A stretch of DNA of 64,000 bases from Tritrichomonas musculus (lineage: Eukaryota; Parabasalia; Tritrichomonadida; Tritrichomonadidae): NCBI GenBank assembly GCA_039105265.1, contig JAPFFF010000008.1:4712001-4776000 (forward strand). Direction: 5' to 3'. Below, piece after piece: positions 10,101 to 17,517 of the stretch (within the stretch, counting starts at the first letter, position 1; each line of letters starts with the position of its first letter). Position numbers and translations under genes: made by a program. The notes beneath the pieces were generated by a model. That model ran no database searches. It was given only the letters and a program-made list of their open reading frames with translations, and was not told the DNA's origin.

Positions 10101-10975
10101 TTGAAATCTGTACCAAATACCTCATCATGGAACTCAAAAGTTTGTCCATCTAGGAGCTTGTCAAATTCTTCGGTTCCGGGAATATAGCCCCAATCAGCAT
10201 AATAATATTGTTCATTTTCTGTGGTCCCAAACGACTTCATCTCATAGAAATTCGGTAAAGGAGAAGTATAAAGTTTGAGACAATTTTCTGCATCGACATT
10301 ATTACATTTGATATTTATGAGGTTAGATTCCTTGTTTGAAATATATTGCTTCACTCTTCCTGTGAAATTTATTTTCATAAAACCAGAAGTAAAGAGGTCA
10401 AAAGGATTATCAAGAGATTCCTTACTCATATAAATTCGGGCGGATAATTCGTTTTCAATATAGGAAATTGCGTTATTTGAGTCGATTTTGGGATTCGTAA
10501 ATTTGCCGTTTTTTGCGTCTGTTTTTGCTTCCCCGCCAGTCTTGCTGGGGTCTCCTACAGAGCCGCTTGCTTTGCAAGAGTCTGCTGTGCAGCCGAACGT
10601 TGAACAGTTTATTGTAAAAACATCTCCTGAATAGTCAGGCGGTATATCTATTTTGATTTCCAAAATATTGTATTCGTCATTTTCTGCTTTCGACAAGGAG
10701 TTTAAGTCAAGGGAATAGGCGTCAAGACCATCTTCATATGATAATTCATTAACTGAGCCGGGGGACATTTCCAAAGAGGTTATTCGTTCTTCATGATTTA
10801 TTAATTGAGATTTCAGAGAGATTCCTCCCAAATTTATATCTCCTCCGACGGTCAAATCTTGTTCGATATCAGCTGTTTTGGCGCTTATTTCATCACAATT
10901 TATTGAGGAAGGATTCTTTGAGCCGCCTATAAATGCACCGTCTAAAGCGTTCTGTTTAGTCAGTATTGCTGTCAT
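7187..10975 (-). CDS. Large fibre-like protein of M2
   Basis: This 1262-residue protein looks like a trimeric fibre or adhesin. The N-terminus (DLTVGGDINLGGISLKSQL, then a short heptad-like stretch) resembles phage-type fibre bases. The middle is Cys-rich and beta-rich (about residues 100-500). A hydrophobic stretch near 575-600 follows a coiled coil. After that come linker repeats of the type YALKTDIPE and PVDLSGYVAK. Residues about 752-1005 are very similar to residues about 515-760 of the M3 fibre, much more so than the other shared proteins. The last 140 residues (THYAPIE, CICSVI, ATHGDY) are also shared and may be a trimerisation or knob domain. Role in attachment is inferred. Confidence 0.8.
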   Translation of the reverse strand: MTAILTKQNALDGAFIGGSKNPSSINCDEISAKTADIEQDLTVGGDINLGGISLKSQLINHEERITSLEMSPGSVNELSYEDGLDAYSLDLNSLSKAENDEYNILEIKIDIPPDYSGDVFTINCSTFGCTADSCKASGSVGDPSKTGGEAKTDAKNGKFTNPKIDSNNAISYIENELSARIYMSKESLDNPFDLFTSGFMKINFTGRVKQYISNKESNLINIKCNNVDAENCLKLYTSPLPNFYEMKSFGTTENEQYYYADWGYIPGTEEFDKLLDGQTFEFHDEVFGTDFKLTKQNNEWVGNNLSYNIPGSKSIKGETKFFKHTYQGIFIEQNDTNRYVLRNWIHNYSDKNPFEVIVEKGLCTFNDCEVAKYEDKDGYWSVLLKCTKKESCNFSASLNINGIEYVSEFGYSHNSYESESCYKVVSENCYKYIPFHYNSRIDIGNPPYGLILYMPSDKEVIFPIPDVSYKEGRNTFEFLAGCGYYSVVPRPEACSTLYTNCNIQTSGVVIGENIESHLFVLNSLGNTVDIANNRISELQNLYSNLQKQLNDMKNKTNWFDYVKDVVCIAGATVNFVGCPNALLSLAAKGISKVKSFCFAGEEVSEGAEAIVRDVDVLAAPREIRTALEFIEEIEAFDKKCFRYLCYGVDDNEEIKIDGEYEDFRINVPYLDVYAENCPSAAWIMSMTKEQKPILLGEELTNKQLITAKAVKKLIDNHMKQLKTVDLSGYISKEEADGKYALKTDIPEIPPDLVNESALSTTLYGTELNIAYPATLYEGVYITPKLANAGVHLVFDVNWGDNQDDDLVHIDVIFKPNISASTFDSMDRYDSNGKRIDRIIWRYDGQIVYTSFSASHSSNPIAYNFIRAQIESPFIKTANVVDESPEQFTFQCTQNDNSCVVPDEYIRRVLTTKNIIVKFKRNADDASYEEAEYTYAGRKGANIIYKSTGDESIDIRVATRIVSIRAADDTLTNIYDASITLISTQPVNDNMITSVKYVNDNFALTTELALAIEQLKSEIPEPVDLSGYVAKNSLLEISCPASNIAKFYSSVGSNVITSISFGYNDVYNTDFEYKSSKVADSGNLDIYVDGYKFQSFQMFGTARNTTIDSNLYVSGKITSNGSNTITHYAPIEAGEEISDYKIGKPVFLSGHVYKRDPKKNMFVSSTVEDTTNCICSVIIDGSWKEFVGVIVEVDSENGCVKFATHGDYLFYVDDANLYQIGDVILYDGRILDEDYAMTLKIQQSIVGKVSAKINEHILAIFKS

Positions 10976-10989
10976 TTATTTAGTATTAA

Positions 10990-11265
10990 ATGCCCAAGAC
11001 ATACTTCATTACCAAGAAATACAACAATATTTTGCCCTCAGAATTCACAAATTCATTGAATAAACGATATATTTCCTTCCAATTTTGTCGAGCCACCTGT
11101 AATGGATATCTGGACGGAGAAACAGAAATGCATGCTTCATTTATTCAAAGAGATGAGTACGAAGATTCTCTTGTCTGGTACGCTAATTTGACTCTTCCGG
11201 ACGATAATAGGAAATACGAATTTGTCGGGACAAAAAGAGAGTTTAGGATATGGTTCACAGACGCA
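10990..11265 (+). pseudogene. Small conserved protein of M2, truncated by M3
   Basis: The frame starts at the ATG at 10990 and is interrupted by M3 inside the codons for the WFTD motif. Translation would read three codons into M3 and stop at 11272-11274. The missing end is found at 32702-32758, directly after the second GACGCA, in the correct frame and with its own stop. The intact homologue is the 116-residue M3 protein at 16036-16386, which has the same WFTD..GN.I.P ending. The beta-rich pattern with a terminal hydrophobic strand might fit a small capsid or penton-type protein, but this is a guess. The ATG is 14 bases from the divergent fibre ATG. Confidence 0.88.
11260..11265. repeat. Left target-site duplication of M3 (GACGCA)
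   Basis: GACGCA occurs here and at 32696-32701, directly flanking the M3 inverted repeats. Six bases is the typical Maverick duplication length. Confidence 0.93.
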
Positions 11266-11726
11266 AGAGAGTAAGGGTGTTGATTTGGTGGGGTGAGATA
11301 AAATGACCCCCTCGTCATAGGATTTACAGACCCCAAACATCGGCGCCATGACTCAAAAAATCACCACTTTTTCAAAATTAGCCCCCCATTTCATTCAAAA
11401 ATCGGGTAGACACTTTTGAATAAATAACCAAAAATAAAAGATTGATGTCATGGATGATGTACTGTTTATGAAGAGCTGTTTAATGAGTTTAATTCGTTCT
11501 GGTGGGGTGAGATAAAATTGAAAATTGACGGGCGCCACTTTGAATCTTCATTTTAGAATTTACATCTTTGATCTTGTTTTAGTAGTATATATCAGTCGGT
11601 TTCCGTCAGGCTAAAGCCCGCCGTCAACACGACTAATGAACAAAAATAATATGAACTCATTTAATGATTACCATCAATTGATGTTCATTTATTAGACAGT
11701 TCATTTAATTCATTCTCAAGCTGATG
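11266..11726. repeat. M3 left terminal inverted repeat
   Basis: This is the reverse complement of 32235-32695, with the same length and no difference found by eye. Inside it, TGGTGGGGTGAGATAAAAT occurs twice in the same orientation (near 11285 and 11499), a possible protein-binding repeat. At 11581 it contains an AGTAGTATATA module that looks like the outer end of M1 and M2. Its inner end includes the last codons of the 11685-11912 gene. Confidence 0.96.
11581..11637. other. Terminus-like stem-loop module inside the M3 left repeat
   Basis: The sequence begins AGTAGTATAT and can fold with an outer stem (TCAGTCG with CGACTAA) and an inner stem (CAGGC with GCCCG, loop TAAA). It is homologous to the M1 end at 45250-45310, with paired changes in both stems. 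In M1, M2 and M4 this module forms the actual element end; here it lies 315 bp inside the end. Confidence 0.7.
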
Positions 11727-11912
11727 AACTTTATTTTTGAGGCTGTTGATGTCTTCGATAAGAGACTCACGAACGGCAAGACCGTCAGAGCCCAACATTC
11801 CTGATTTGATATTGTTGAGACATTGTTTGTAATCATAACACTTTTCTTTCAATCCTCGTTTGATTCGTTTTAGTTCTGGTATTTCTTTCTTGTATTCTGT
11901 TAGTTCACTCAT
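11685..11912 (-). CDS. Small coiled-coil protein of M3
   Basis: This 75-residue protein is mostly predicted helix. Heptad-like spacing is clear in the last third (INSLKNKVHQLENELNELSNK), and the first third is basic. The 3' end lies in the inverted repeat, so the last 13 codons are duplicated at the other end of M3 without the rest of the gene. It is divergent from the 11927 gene with a 14-base gap. Function is unknown; a structural or assembly role is possible. Confidence 0.65.
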   Translation of the reverse strand: MSELTEYKKEIPELKRIKRGLKEKCYDYKQCLNNIKSGMLGSDGLAVRESLIEDINSLKNKVHQLENELNELSNK

Positions 11913-11926
11913 TTAATAATAATTAA

Positions 11927-12160
11927 ATGTCTGCTATTAATCAATTAAGAACCGTTCATGACGATAAGCATAAAAACCATTTTGATAGATTACAATTAAC
12001 GATGCAAAAGAATAGAACAAAAATAAATTCAGCACCAACAGTGAAATGTTATAATGAAAAAGGAAATATATTTCATGAACCACCTCCAAAAACGACTAAA
12101 TCATTAAATCATCATGATTCACTTAATCATTCTGTGGTTGTCAGGAGCAACAACATTTAA
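11927..12160 (+). CDS. Small hypothetical protein of M3
   Basis: This 77-residue product is polar and rich in His, Asn and Lys, with no recognisable motif. It starts 14 bases from the divergent 11912 ATG and overlaps the convergent coiled-coil gene by 42 bases. It may be real because it fills an otherwise empty gap in a compact element, but support is weak. Confidence 0.45.
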   Translation: MSAINQLRTVHDDKHKNHFDRLQLTMQKNRTKINSAPTVKCYNEKGNIFHEPPPKTTKSLNHHDSLNHSVVVRSNNI

Positions 12161-12595
12161 TACATATTCATTAATAACTTTTGATTGTTGGTCGACAACG
12201 TTTGAAAGCTTATTAATATGTTCTTCAAGTATTTTATTTTTGTTGTTCAATTGATTTATTAATTCATTGAGTTCGTTAATCGATTCTTTCATTAATGATA
12301 TATCAGCTTTGATGTTGTCATTTTCAAGTGTTTTAGTGATTGTGTTCCCAACTTTCTTCAAATAAATGTCGCCGTTAAGTCTTTTACCGTCTGTACAATT
12401 TCGCTTAGTGATTTTGTATTCGTTGCCGTCATTAGTGATGATTTTATAAATCTTGTTCAAATAGTTAGTCGTTTGTGATTTCATTTGCTCGATATTCTTT
12501 TGATAGAACAAATTGAACTCTTCAATTGATTTAAATACTTTTGATTCATTTACATTATCATTTATAACTTTAAGTTCATTAATGTTTTCATTCAT
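12119..12595 (-). CDS. Coiled-coil protein of M3, homologue of 35177-35518
   Basis: This 158-residue protein shares the block EFNLFYQKN...LNKIYKI with the M2 protein at 35177-35518 (EFNLYYNKN...LNKLYLI). A long C-terminal helix of heptads follows (LMKESINELNELINQLNNK, EEHINKLSNVV). In both elements it neighbours the amphipathic small protein and the capsid gene on the same strand as the former. This conserved placement suggests a virion or assembly function. No enzyme motif is visible. Confidence 0.75.
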   Translation of the reverse strand: MNENINELKVINDNVNESKVFKSIEEFNLFYQKNIEQMKSQTTNYLNKIYKIITNDGNEYKITKRNCTDGKRLNGDIYLKKVGNTITKTLENDNIKADISLMKESINELNELINQLNNKNKILEEHINKLSNVVDQQSKVINEYVLNVVAPDNHRMIK

Positions 12596-12631
12596 TTATA
12601 ATTATATTAAATCATTATAATTCATTGTTTT

Positions 12632-12886
12632 TCATTTAACTTCATTCAATATTGATTTTCCAAATCTCCCAACTCTGTCAGCAACATTTAAACCTGTATC
12701 AATTGCGTCAACAACCTGACCGACACCAGGAATGAATTGTGTAATCGGTTTAACTCTGTCAACGATTTGCTTTCCAACATCAACAACTTTTGGTAATGCT
12801 TTAACTGCTTTCTGAGCGAATGATTTTACTTTGCCGCCAATTGATTTAAATGCGTTCTTGATTTTGTTGAATATACCGACACCCAT
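12632..12886 (-). CDS. Amphipathic basic protein of M3 (minor capsid candidate)
   Basis: This 84-residue protein alternates basic and hydrophobic residues (FNKIKNAFKSIGGKVKSFAQK, GKQIVDRVKPI) and has a Gly/Val-rich centre (FIPGVGQVVDAIDTGL). The pattern matches the M2 protein at 34833-35144 and resembles membrane-active or core peptides of adenovirus-like virions (protein VI or X type). It lies divergently beside the capsid gene in both elements. The role as a membrane-lytic or DNA-linking virion protein is inference from composition and position. Confidence 0.65.
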   Translation of the reverse strand: MGVGIFNKIKNAFKSIGGKVKSFAQKAVKALPKVVDVGKQIVDRVKPITQFIPGVGQVVDAIDTGLNVADRVGRFGKSILNEVK

Positions 12887-12918
12887 AATTTAATTAATGA
12901 TAAAAGTGTTTTATTTCC

Positions 12919-12932
12919 TTTTTATTCAATCA
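12919..12932 (+). promoter_or_regulatory. Initiator-like motif before the M3 capsid gene
   Basis: CTTTTTATTCAATC lies just before the ATG at 12936. It matches the T-run plus TTCA pattern seen before other genes of M2 and M3. Confidence 0.35.
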
Positions 12933-12935
12933 TAA

Positions 12936-14879
12936 ATGTTATACAGAAACGAGAGAGCCCATAATCTTCGCACTGAAACAGGAAACGTTCTTCATGCATT
13001 TGAAGAGATGAGAAACATGATTAATGTCAATGACGGTACGCGTTCATTTTCATTTAGAACTGTTGACTGTCATGACCAACCAGCTCCATTTCATCAAGGA
13101 CAATATTCGCAAATCAGTTTAACACATCCTGACCACTTCATAAGTGATATTGATAAAGGTTTCTTAACATTTCACGTTAAATTAGATTTGTCATTGAATA
13201 CAGATATGAGTAAATTAAATGAAATCAATGACCCCAACAACTTGTACAAACTGTTTGTCGGTTTCAAATCATCAAACCAGTTGTTTGACAGGTTAGAGAT
13301 TCTTCATAATAATGTCAATGTCGGATACCAACAGAATGAATGCATTCGTGAGGGCTTCTTATATTCTTCAGTTAAACCAGAAGCCGAGAAGAAACGTCGC
13401 AGATTCGTTCATTCATTGTGGGAAAACATTAGCAACTATTCACAAACACATGCAGGAGCTTATGTCAACTTGAATTCATTTAAGAACACAGGAAGAAGTG
13501 AAGTCGAATTTGATTTGAATGTTCCTTTTGATGATTTGCTCGCATTACAAGCATTCGATTTATTCCCTAACGGAATCATTGGTGATTTATCAATTCGTTT
13601 TCAAGTTAGTCCCGCTGGTCTTGTTTGGGCAGTATTAGACCCTTACACAGTTGCTGAAGCAAAAGTATTTCTTGAAGACAATGATTCAATATCGATGGAA
13701 GAATTAAACAGACTAAAGGAAATCAAAGCACGAGGACACCTCAAACATCAATTCACACAAATTGGTAATCAAGCAGTGATTCCAGGACCTGGAGACAATC
13801 CAGACCCACCATCACCTGAACCAACACCAACGAAATATCAATTGAAGTATGAAGTTAGAGAACAATACGTATCTGCATCTGGAGGTGATTTCGATGAACT
13901 GATTGAAAATTGTTCATTAATATTTAGCTTTACTGATGATGAATTTACTGAACTTGGAATTGAAAAGACTGATGATAATAAAGCAATTTGTCAAGCCCAT
14001 TATACCAAAGAACATGGTAAATTACCTCAACCATCACATGCAGGTCATGTTTACGTTAACTTTGTATCTAAAACTGAAGCCAACAAGTTGATGAGCGCTC
14101 ATTATTCAAAACAAACAGCGACATTAACTGTTAATCGAATGACAATCATGGCTTGTAAATCTAATATGCAAGGCTTTGGTGTTTGTGAAGCTACAAGACA
14201 AGGAATTGAAGACATTTTAAGACAAGGTTTAATCATTCCTTCACAAAAAGTTGATTATCATGCTTTTCCAATCGCTCCAGCAGCAAACGGAATCAAGTCA
14301 ACATTGAATATCCCATTAATCAATGCAACTAATTTATCAATCATGTTTCCAAAGCATCATAATGATTTAACTGTCTTTGAAAATCCAGTTTATCAAAACT
14401 GTTTCTTGAATATTGGTGGAAAGAACTTCCCAGACGAAAACGTTTCAACCATTGGTGCACGATTCTTTGAAAATCAATTAACGGCTGGTGATTTAGATGC
14501 AATCACTCTTTCATGCACAAAGGAATTTGAGGATTCGATGACAATGCCAAAGAATGACGCTAACGGTAAGAGATACAACAACACAATCAGTGATGCAACA
14601 TCATTTGTATTCAACATTCAAACAGAACGAGCAAGTGCAGGATATTGTTATGACGGACTTGATGGAGGTTTCGGAAACGTTCAGATACAAGTCAATGGGC
14701 AACCAATATATACAGGAGATGATGACACATATTTCAATGTTGTTGAACCAGATGGAACCATTGTCAAACCTCCTCCGACTCAATTATGGATAACTAGGGA
14801 CTCTTACTTTAAACTATCTCTTGACGGATTGGTTTACGTTGATGACGAATCTCCACAAGGAAGTCAAGCAAATGAATAA
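12936..14879 (+). CDS. Probable major capsid protein of M3
   Basis: This 647-residue protein is homologous along its length to the 629-residue M2 product at 32820-34709. Shared blocks include the region after residue 35 (FSF...D.PAPF), SLWENIS, LALQAFDLFPN, LVWA..DP, the beta-rich stretch with MFPK...LTVFENPVYQN, and the end with GDDDTYF and ..SYFKLS..G. The length, the strand-rich character and the presence of one per element fit a double jelly-roll major capsid protein of Mavericks. Residues about 290-305 form a Pro-rich linker. The divergent neighbour is the amphipathic small protein. The assignment needs structure comparison, since I recognise it by context rather than by a diagnostic motif. 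Confidence 0.7.
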   Translation: MLYRNERAHNLRTETGNVLHAFEEMRNMINVNDGTRSFSFRTVDCHDQPAPFHQGQYSQISLTHPDHFISDIDKGFLTFHVKLDLSLNTDMSKLNEINDPNNLYKLFVGFKSSNQLFDRLEILHNNVNVGYQQNECIREGFLYSSVKPEAEKKRRRFVHSLWENISNYSQTHAGAYVNLNSFKNTGRSEVEFDLNVPFDDLLALQAFDLFPNGIIGDLSIRFQVSPAGLVWAVLDPYTVAEAKVFLEDNDSISMEELNRLKEIKARGHLKHQFTQIGNQAVIPGPGDNPDPPSPEPTPTKYQLKYEVREQYVSASGGDFDELIENCSLIFSFTDDEFTELGIEKTDDNKAICQAHYTKEHGKLPQPSHAGHVYVNFVSKTEANKLMSAHYSKQTATLTVNRMTIMACKSNMQGFGVCEATRQGIEDILRQGLIIPSQKVDYHAFPIAPAANGIKSTLNIPLINATNLSIMFPKHHNDLTVFENPVYQNCFLNIGGKNFPDENVSTIGARFFENQLTAGDLDAITLSCTKEFEDSMTMPKNDANGKRYNNTISDATSFVFNIQTERASAGYCYDGLDGGFGNVQIQVNGQPIYTGDDDTYFNVVEPDGTIVKPPPTQLWITRDSYFKLSLDGLVYVDDESPQGSQANE

Positions 14880-14966
14880 AAATAATGATTTCATTAAATA
14901 ATCATTTTGCTTTGCAAAAGGGAACAGAGTTCCTTCATAAATTAATGCTTTATTTTTGCGATTCAA

Positions 14967-16046
14967 ATGAATGAATCAATCAACTATCCTTTCAAATCTA
15001 AATACAAGTACATCAAAGACACGGGCATTAAAACCGAGCCCTATATTAAGGATTACCAATTGAAGACAGTAAAGAAACTATCAAAACCTGACTTCTCATT
15101 TGAACCGTATGCGTACGAAATTGAAATAATGTTTGCATTAAATAAAGCTTATTTAGTAATAATCAATGTAAACACCAAATACCTAATTGTTGAACCAATT
15201 GATTACAAGTCTGAGTATTATGTAATCAAAGTAATTGATAAACTAGTCAATAAAAGAAATATCAGAATTGAAACAATTAAATGTGATGGTGAAAAGGCTT
15301 TTATATCAAATGCATTCAAAAGTTATTGCAACGGTGAAGAGCAAAGATATCAATTAGACAAACACACAATTAAATTCAAAGCACCAAACAAAATAAAGTT
15401 AATCATTGATGATTCACCTTTCACGAATGCACATAAATGTGTCGATGCAGTAATCAGAACATTACGAAATGCTTTCGGTCAATCACAACAACGAATGACA
15501 AACAATGTATTGATACAACAAACGGTTGAATGGTACAATAACACGCCTCATGCATCTCTTCGTTTATTGAATCCTTTATACACATCATTTGACGAAGAAA
15601 CTGATGAATACCTTGACAAACGACAATCAAAATACATTTATCTAACACCTCAACAGATGCAAGATGACCGCGACCTTGAATGGCAATACATTAGAGCCAA
15701 ATCAATGCAATTGAAAGAGATTCAACAAAAACAACGATTTAAAGGTCTTCTGTCATATAAACCCAAAAATATAATACTCATTCACACCGATTACGGAAAA
15801 ACAGAAAAGAAACATGAAAAGCGAAGAAGAGTATTCAATGAACTTGCTGAATTCATTTGTTATGAATCAGGAAACGTTAAATGTAAACTATTAAATCCTT
15901 TGCGTCAAACTAACAAAACACTGAAGAACAAAACAATAATAACAGTTCCAATCATGTACACAAAATATGTTTGTTCATCAATAGATGCTTTGAATGATGA
16001 TTATAAAGTATTCTTTTTGACTTATAAAACGCAAAATGAAAGCTAA
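14967..16046 (+). CDS. Retroviral-type (Maverick) integrase of M3
   Basis: This 359-residue protein aligns with the M2 integrase core: IEIMFALNKAYLVIINVNTKYL, IKCDGEKAF (Asp about 107), CVDAVIRTLRNAF (Asp about 160) and WYNNTPH. The first catalytic position is Glu (EIEIMF, about 53) where M2 has Asp, and the third is Asp where retroviral integrases have Glu. It is about 260 residues shorter than the M2 enzyme and lacks that N-terminal region. The gene overlaps the next gene by 11 bases. The clean, recent M3 insertion suggests that an enzyme of this type is functional. Confidence 0.92.
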   Translation: MNESINYPFKSKYKYIKDTGIKTEPYIKDYQLKTVKKLSKPDFSFEPYAYEIEIMFALNKAYLVIINVNTKYLIVEPIDYKSEYYVIKVIDKLVNKRNIRIETIKCDGEKAFISNAFKSYCNGEEQRYQLDKHTIKFKAPNKIKLIIDDSPFTNAHKCVDAVIRTLRNAFGQSQQRMTNNVLIQQTVEWYNNTPHASLRLLNPLYTSFDEETDEYLDKRQSKYIYLTPQQMQDDRDLEWQYIRAKSMQLKEIQQKQRFKGLLSYKPKNIILIHTDYGKTEKKHEKRRRVFNELAEFICYESGNVKCKLLNPLRQTNKTLKNKTIITVPIMYTKYVCSSIDALNDDYKVFFLTYKTQNES

Positions 16047-16386
16047 ACAACCAATCACAAAACGATACTATCACACACAATCAAAAGATTTTAATCTTCC
16101 TGATGATTTCGTTTATAGTCGCAACAAGAAGTACATTGTTGTTCAGTATTGTGGTGCTGTTGTCAATCAACATATTGTCGGTGATTTGATGGTTCATTCA
16201 GATATAGTTGAATTCATGCCTTTCTGTGACCATTTCATTATGCTTGCTAACAGACGACAAACCAAATACAGAAAATATGAGTGTCTGAACAACACAAAAA
16301 AAGAATATCATTTATGGTTCACAGATATGAAAGGAAACGTTATTGAACCTGAATCATTTATATTCAGTTGTCTTTTGATTTATTAA
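16036..16386 (+). CDS. Small conserved protein of M3, homologue of the gene M3 disrupts
   Basis: This 116-residue protein matches the M2 gene at 10990-11265 plus 32702-32758. Shared features are the N-terminal Tyr-rich segment, SRNKKYIVVQYCGA, and the C-terminal EYHLWFTD..GN.I.P block. It starts inside the end of the integrase gene. The pattern is beta-rich and ends in a hydrophobic strand (FIFSCLLIY). It could be a small jelly-roll or capsid-associated protein, but no family was recognised. Confidence 0.75.
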   Translation: MKAKQPITKRYYHTQSKDFNLPDDFVYSRNKKYIVVQYCGAVVNQHIVGDLMVHSDIVEFMPFCDHFIMLANRRQTKYRKYECLNNTKKEYHLWFTDMKGNVIEPESFIFSCLLIY

Positions 16387-16398
16387 TGACTATTCAAA

Positions 16399-17517
16399 AT
16401 GGATTCTCATGTATTTTATTTAAATCCGAATCAATTGGCTGATATGAGTAATTATAAAATTAATGGTGTAGCACCGATTGCATTTGCTATGATTACGACT
16501 ACTGAATCAAGGTCAATTTATATTTTTCCATCAACTTTTACATTTCCGAGGCAAGTTCAAAGTATTTATAAAGGTACAACATTAACGACTAGACCTGCAT
16601 GGATGTTATATTTAATTGGTGATGGAATTTATAGTCCGTCATACATATTTATACGAAAGATACTACCAGGATTTCAAGAACCTGTATTTGTATTATTAAA
16701 TGATAACACACCTAAAGATATAACAAATTATTATGTAGAATATGATGGTGAAGCTTATTTTAATAGAGTAAATTTCGCTTTTACTTATGAGGTATTCATG
16801 AATGCATTTAATAATATAATTACTGCAGCTGATACAGGTTATAATCCTAATGCAAATAAAACATATATATCATTCACCGTTTATGATAATCCAAACTTAA
16901 TACCGATAATTGATTTCTATGATAACACAGAACCAGGTTCTGACACCAATGATATTAGAATACAAACAATGAACGATTTAAATCAAAATACGAATTATAA
17001 ACCGAAGAAACCTGCACATTTAGGTTTTCGAAATGATACTATATTCACTGAATATCCTATATTCAAACCAAATATAAAACCCGATAACGAAACAACAACA
17101 AATGAAACAACAGAAAATATTAAATCATTAACTCCCAATCCACCAAGAAAGCATAAATCAAAAGAAAATGATAACAAAGTTCATTTTTCAGCATCAGCCA
17201 TAAGTACAAAACCAAATTATCCAACAAGCTATGAACCTATGGAAATTGAAGACGATTGGCATGTAAGAAATCAAAATCAATCACAAGGCTTTTATTTTGA
17301 AACACCAAATCCTAATAAGACATCAAATTATTCTGAACGACAACAAAACATAAATAATGATACTTTTGAAGACTTGTCAACTTCACTTGATAATCAGCAA
17401 GACCAGAAGCAACAACCACAATCAACAAAACGTTATAGTTTTAGAATCGTTTCAGACCCAAATGACAAAAATAATAATAATAATAATAACAATAATGGAG
17501 GTTTTGATTTAAATTAA
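16399..17517 (+). CDS. Hypothetical structural protein of M3 with Asn-rich tail
   Basis: This 372-residue protein has an ordered, aromatic and beta-rich first half (residues 1-180, for example SIYIFPSTFTFPRQV and PSYIFIRKILPGF). A long polar, disordered second half follows and ends in a run of nine Asn and GGFDLN. No counterpart was recognised in M2. A minor capsid or penton role is possible from the strand-rich domain but unproven. The stop codon abuts the stop of the convergent 17518 gene with no gap. Confidence 0.65.
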   Translation: MDSHVFYLNPNQLADMSNYKINGVAPIAFAMITTTESRSIYIFPSTFTFPRQVQSIYKGTTLTTRPAWMLYLIGDGIYSPSYIFIRKILPGFQEPVFVLLNDNTPKDITNYYVEYDGEAYFNRVNFAFTYEVFMNAFNNIITAADTGYNPNANKTYISFTVYDNPNLIPIIDFYDNTEPGSDTNDIRIQTMNDLNQNTNYKPKKPAHLGFRNDTIFTEYPIFKPNIKPDNETTTNETTENIKSLTPNPPRKHKSKENDNKVHFSASAISTKPNYPTSYEPMEIEDDWHVRNQNQSQGFYFETPNPNKTSNYSERQQNINNDTFEDLSTSLDNQQDQKQQPQSTKRYSFRIVSDPNDKNNNNNNNNNGGFDLN

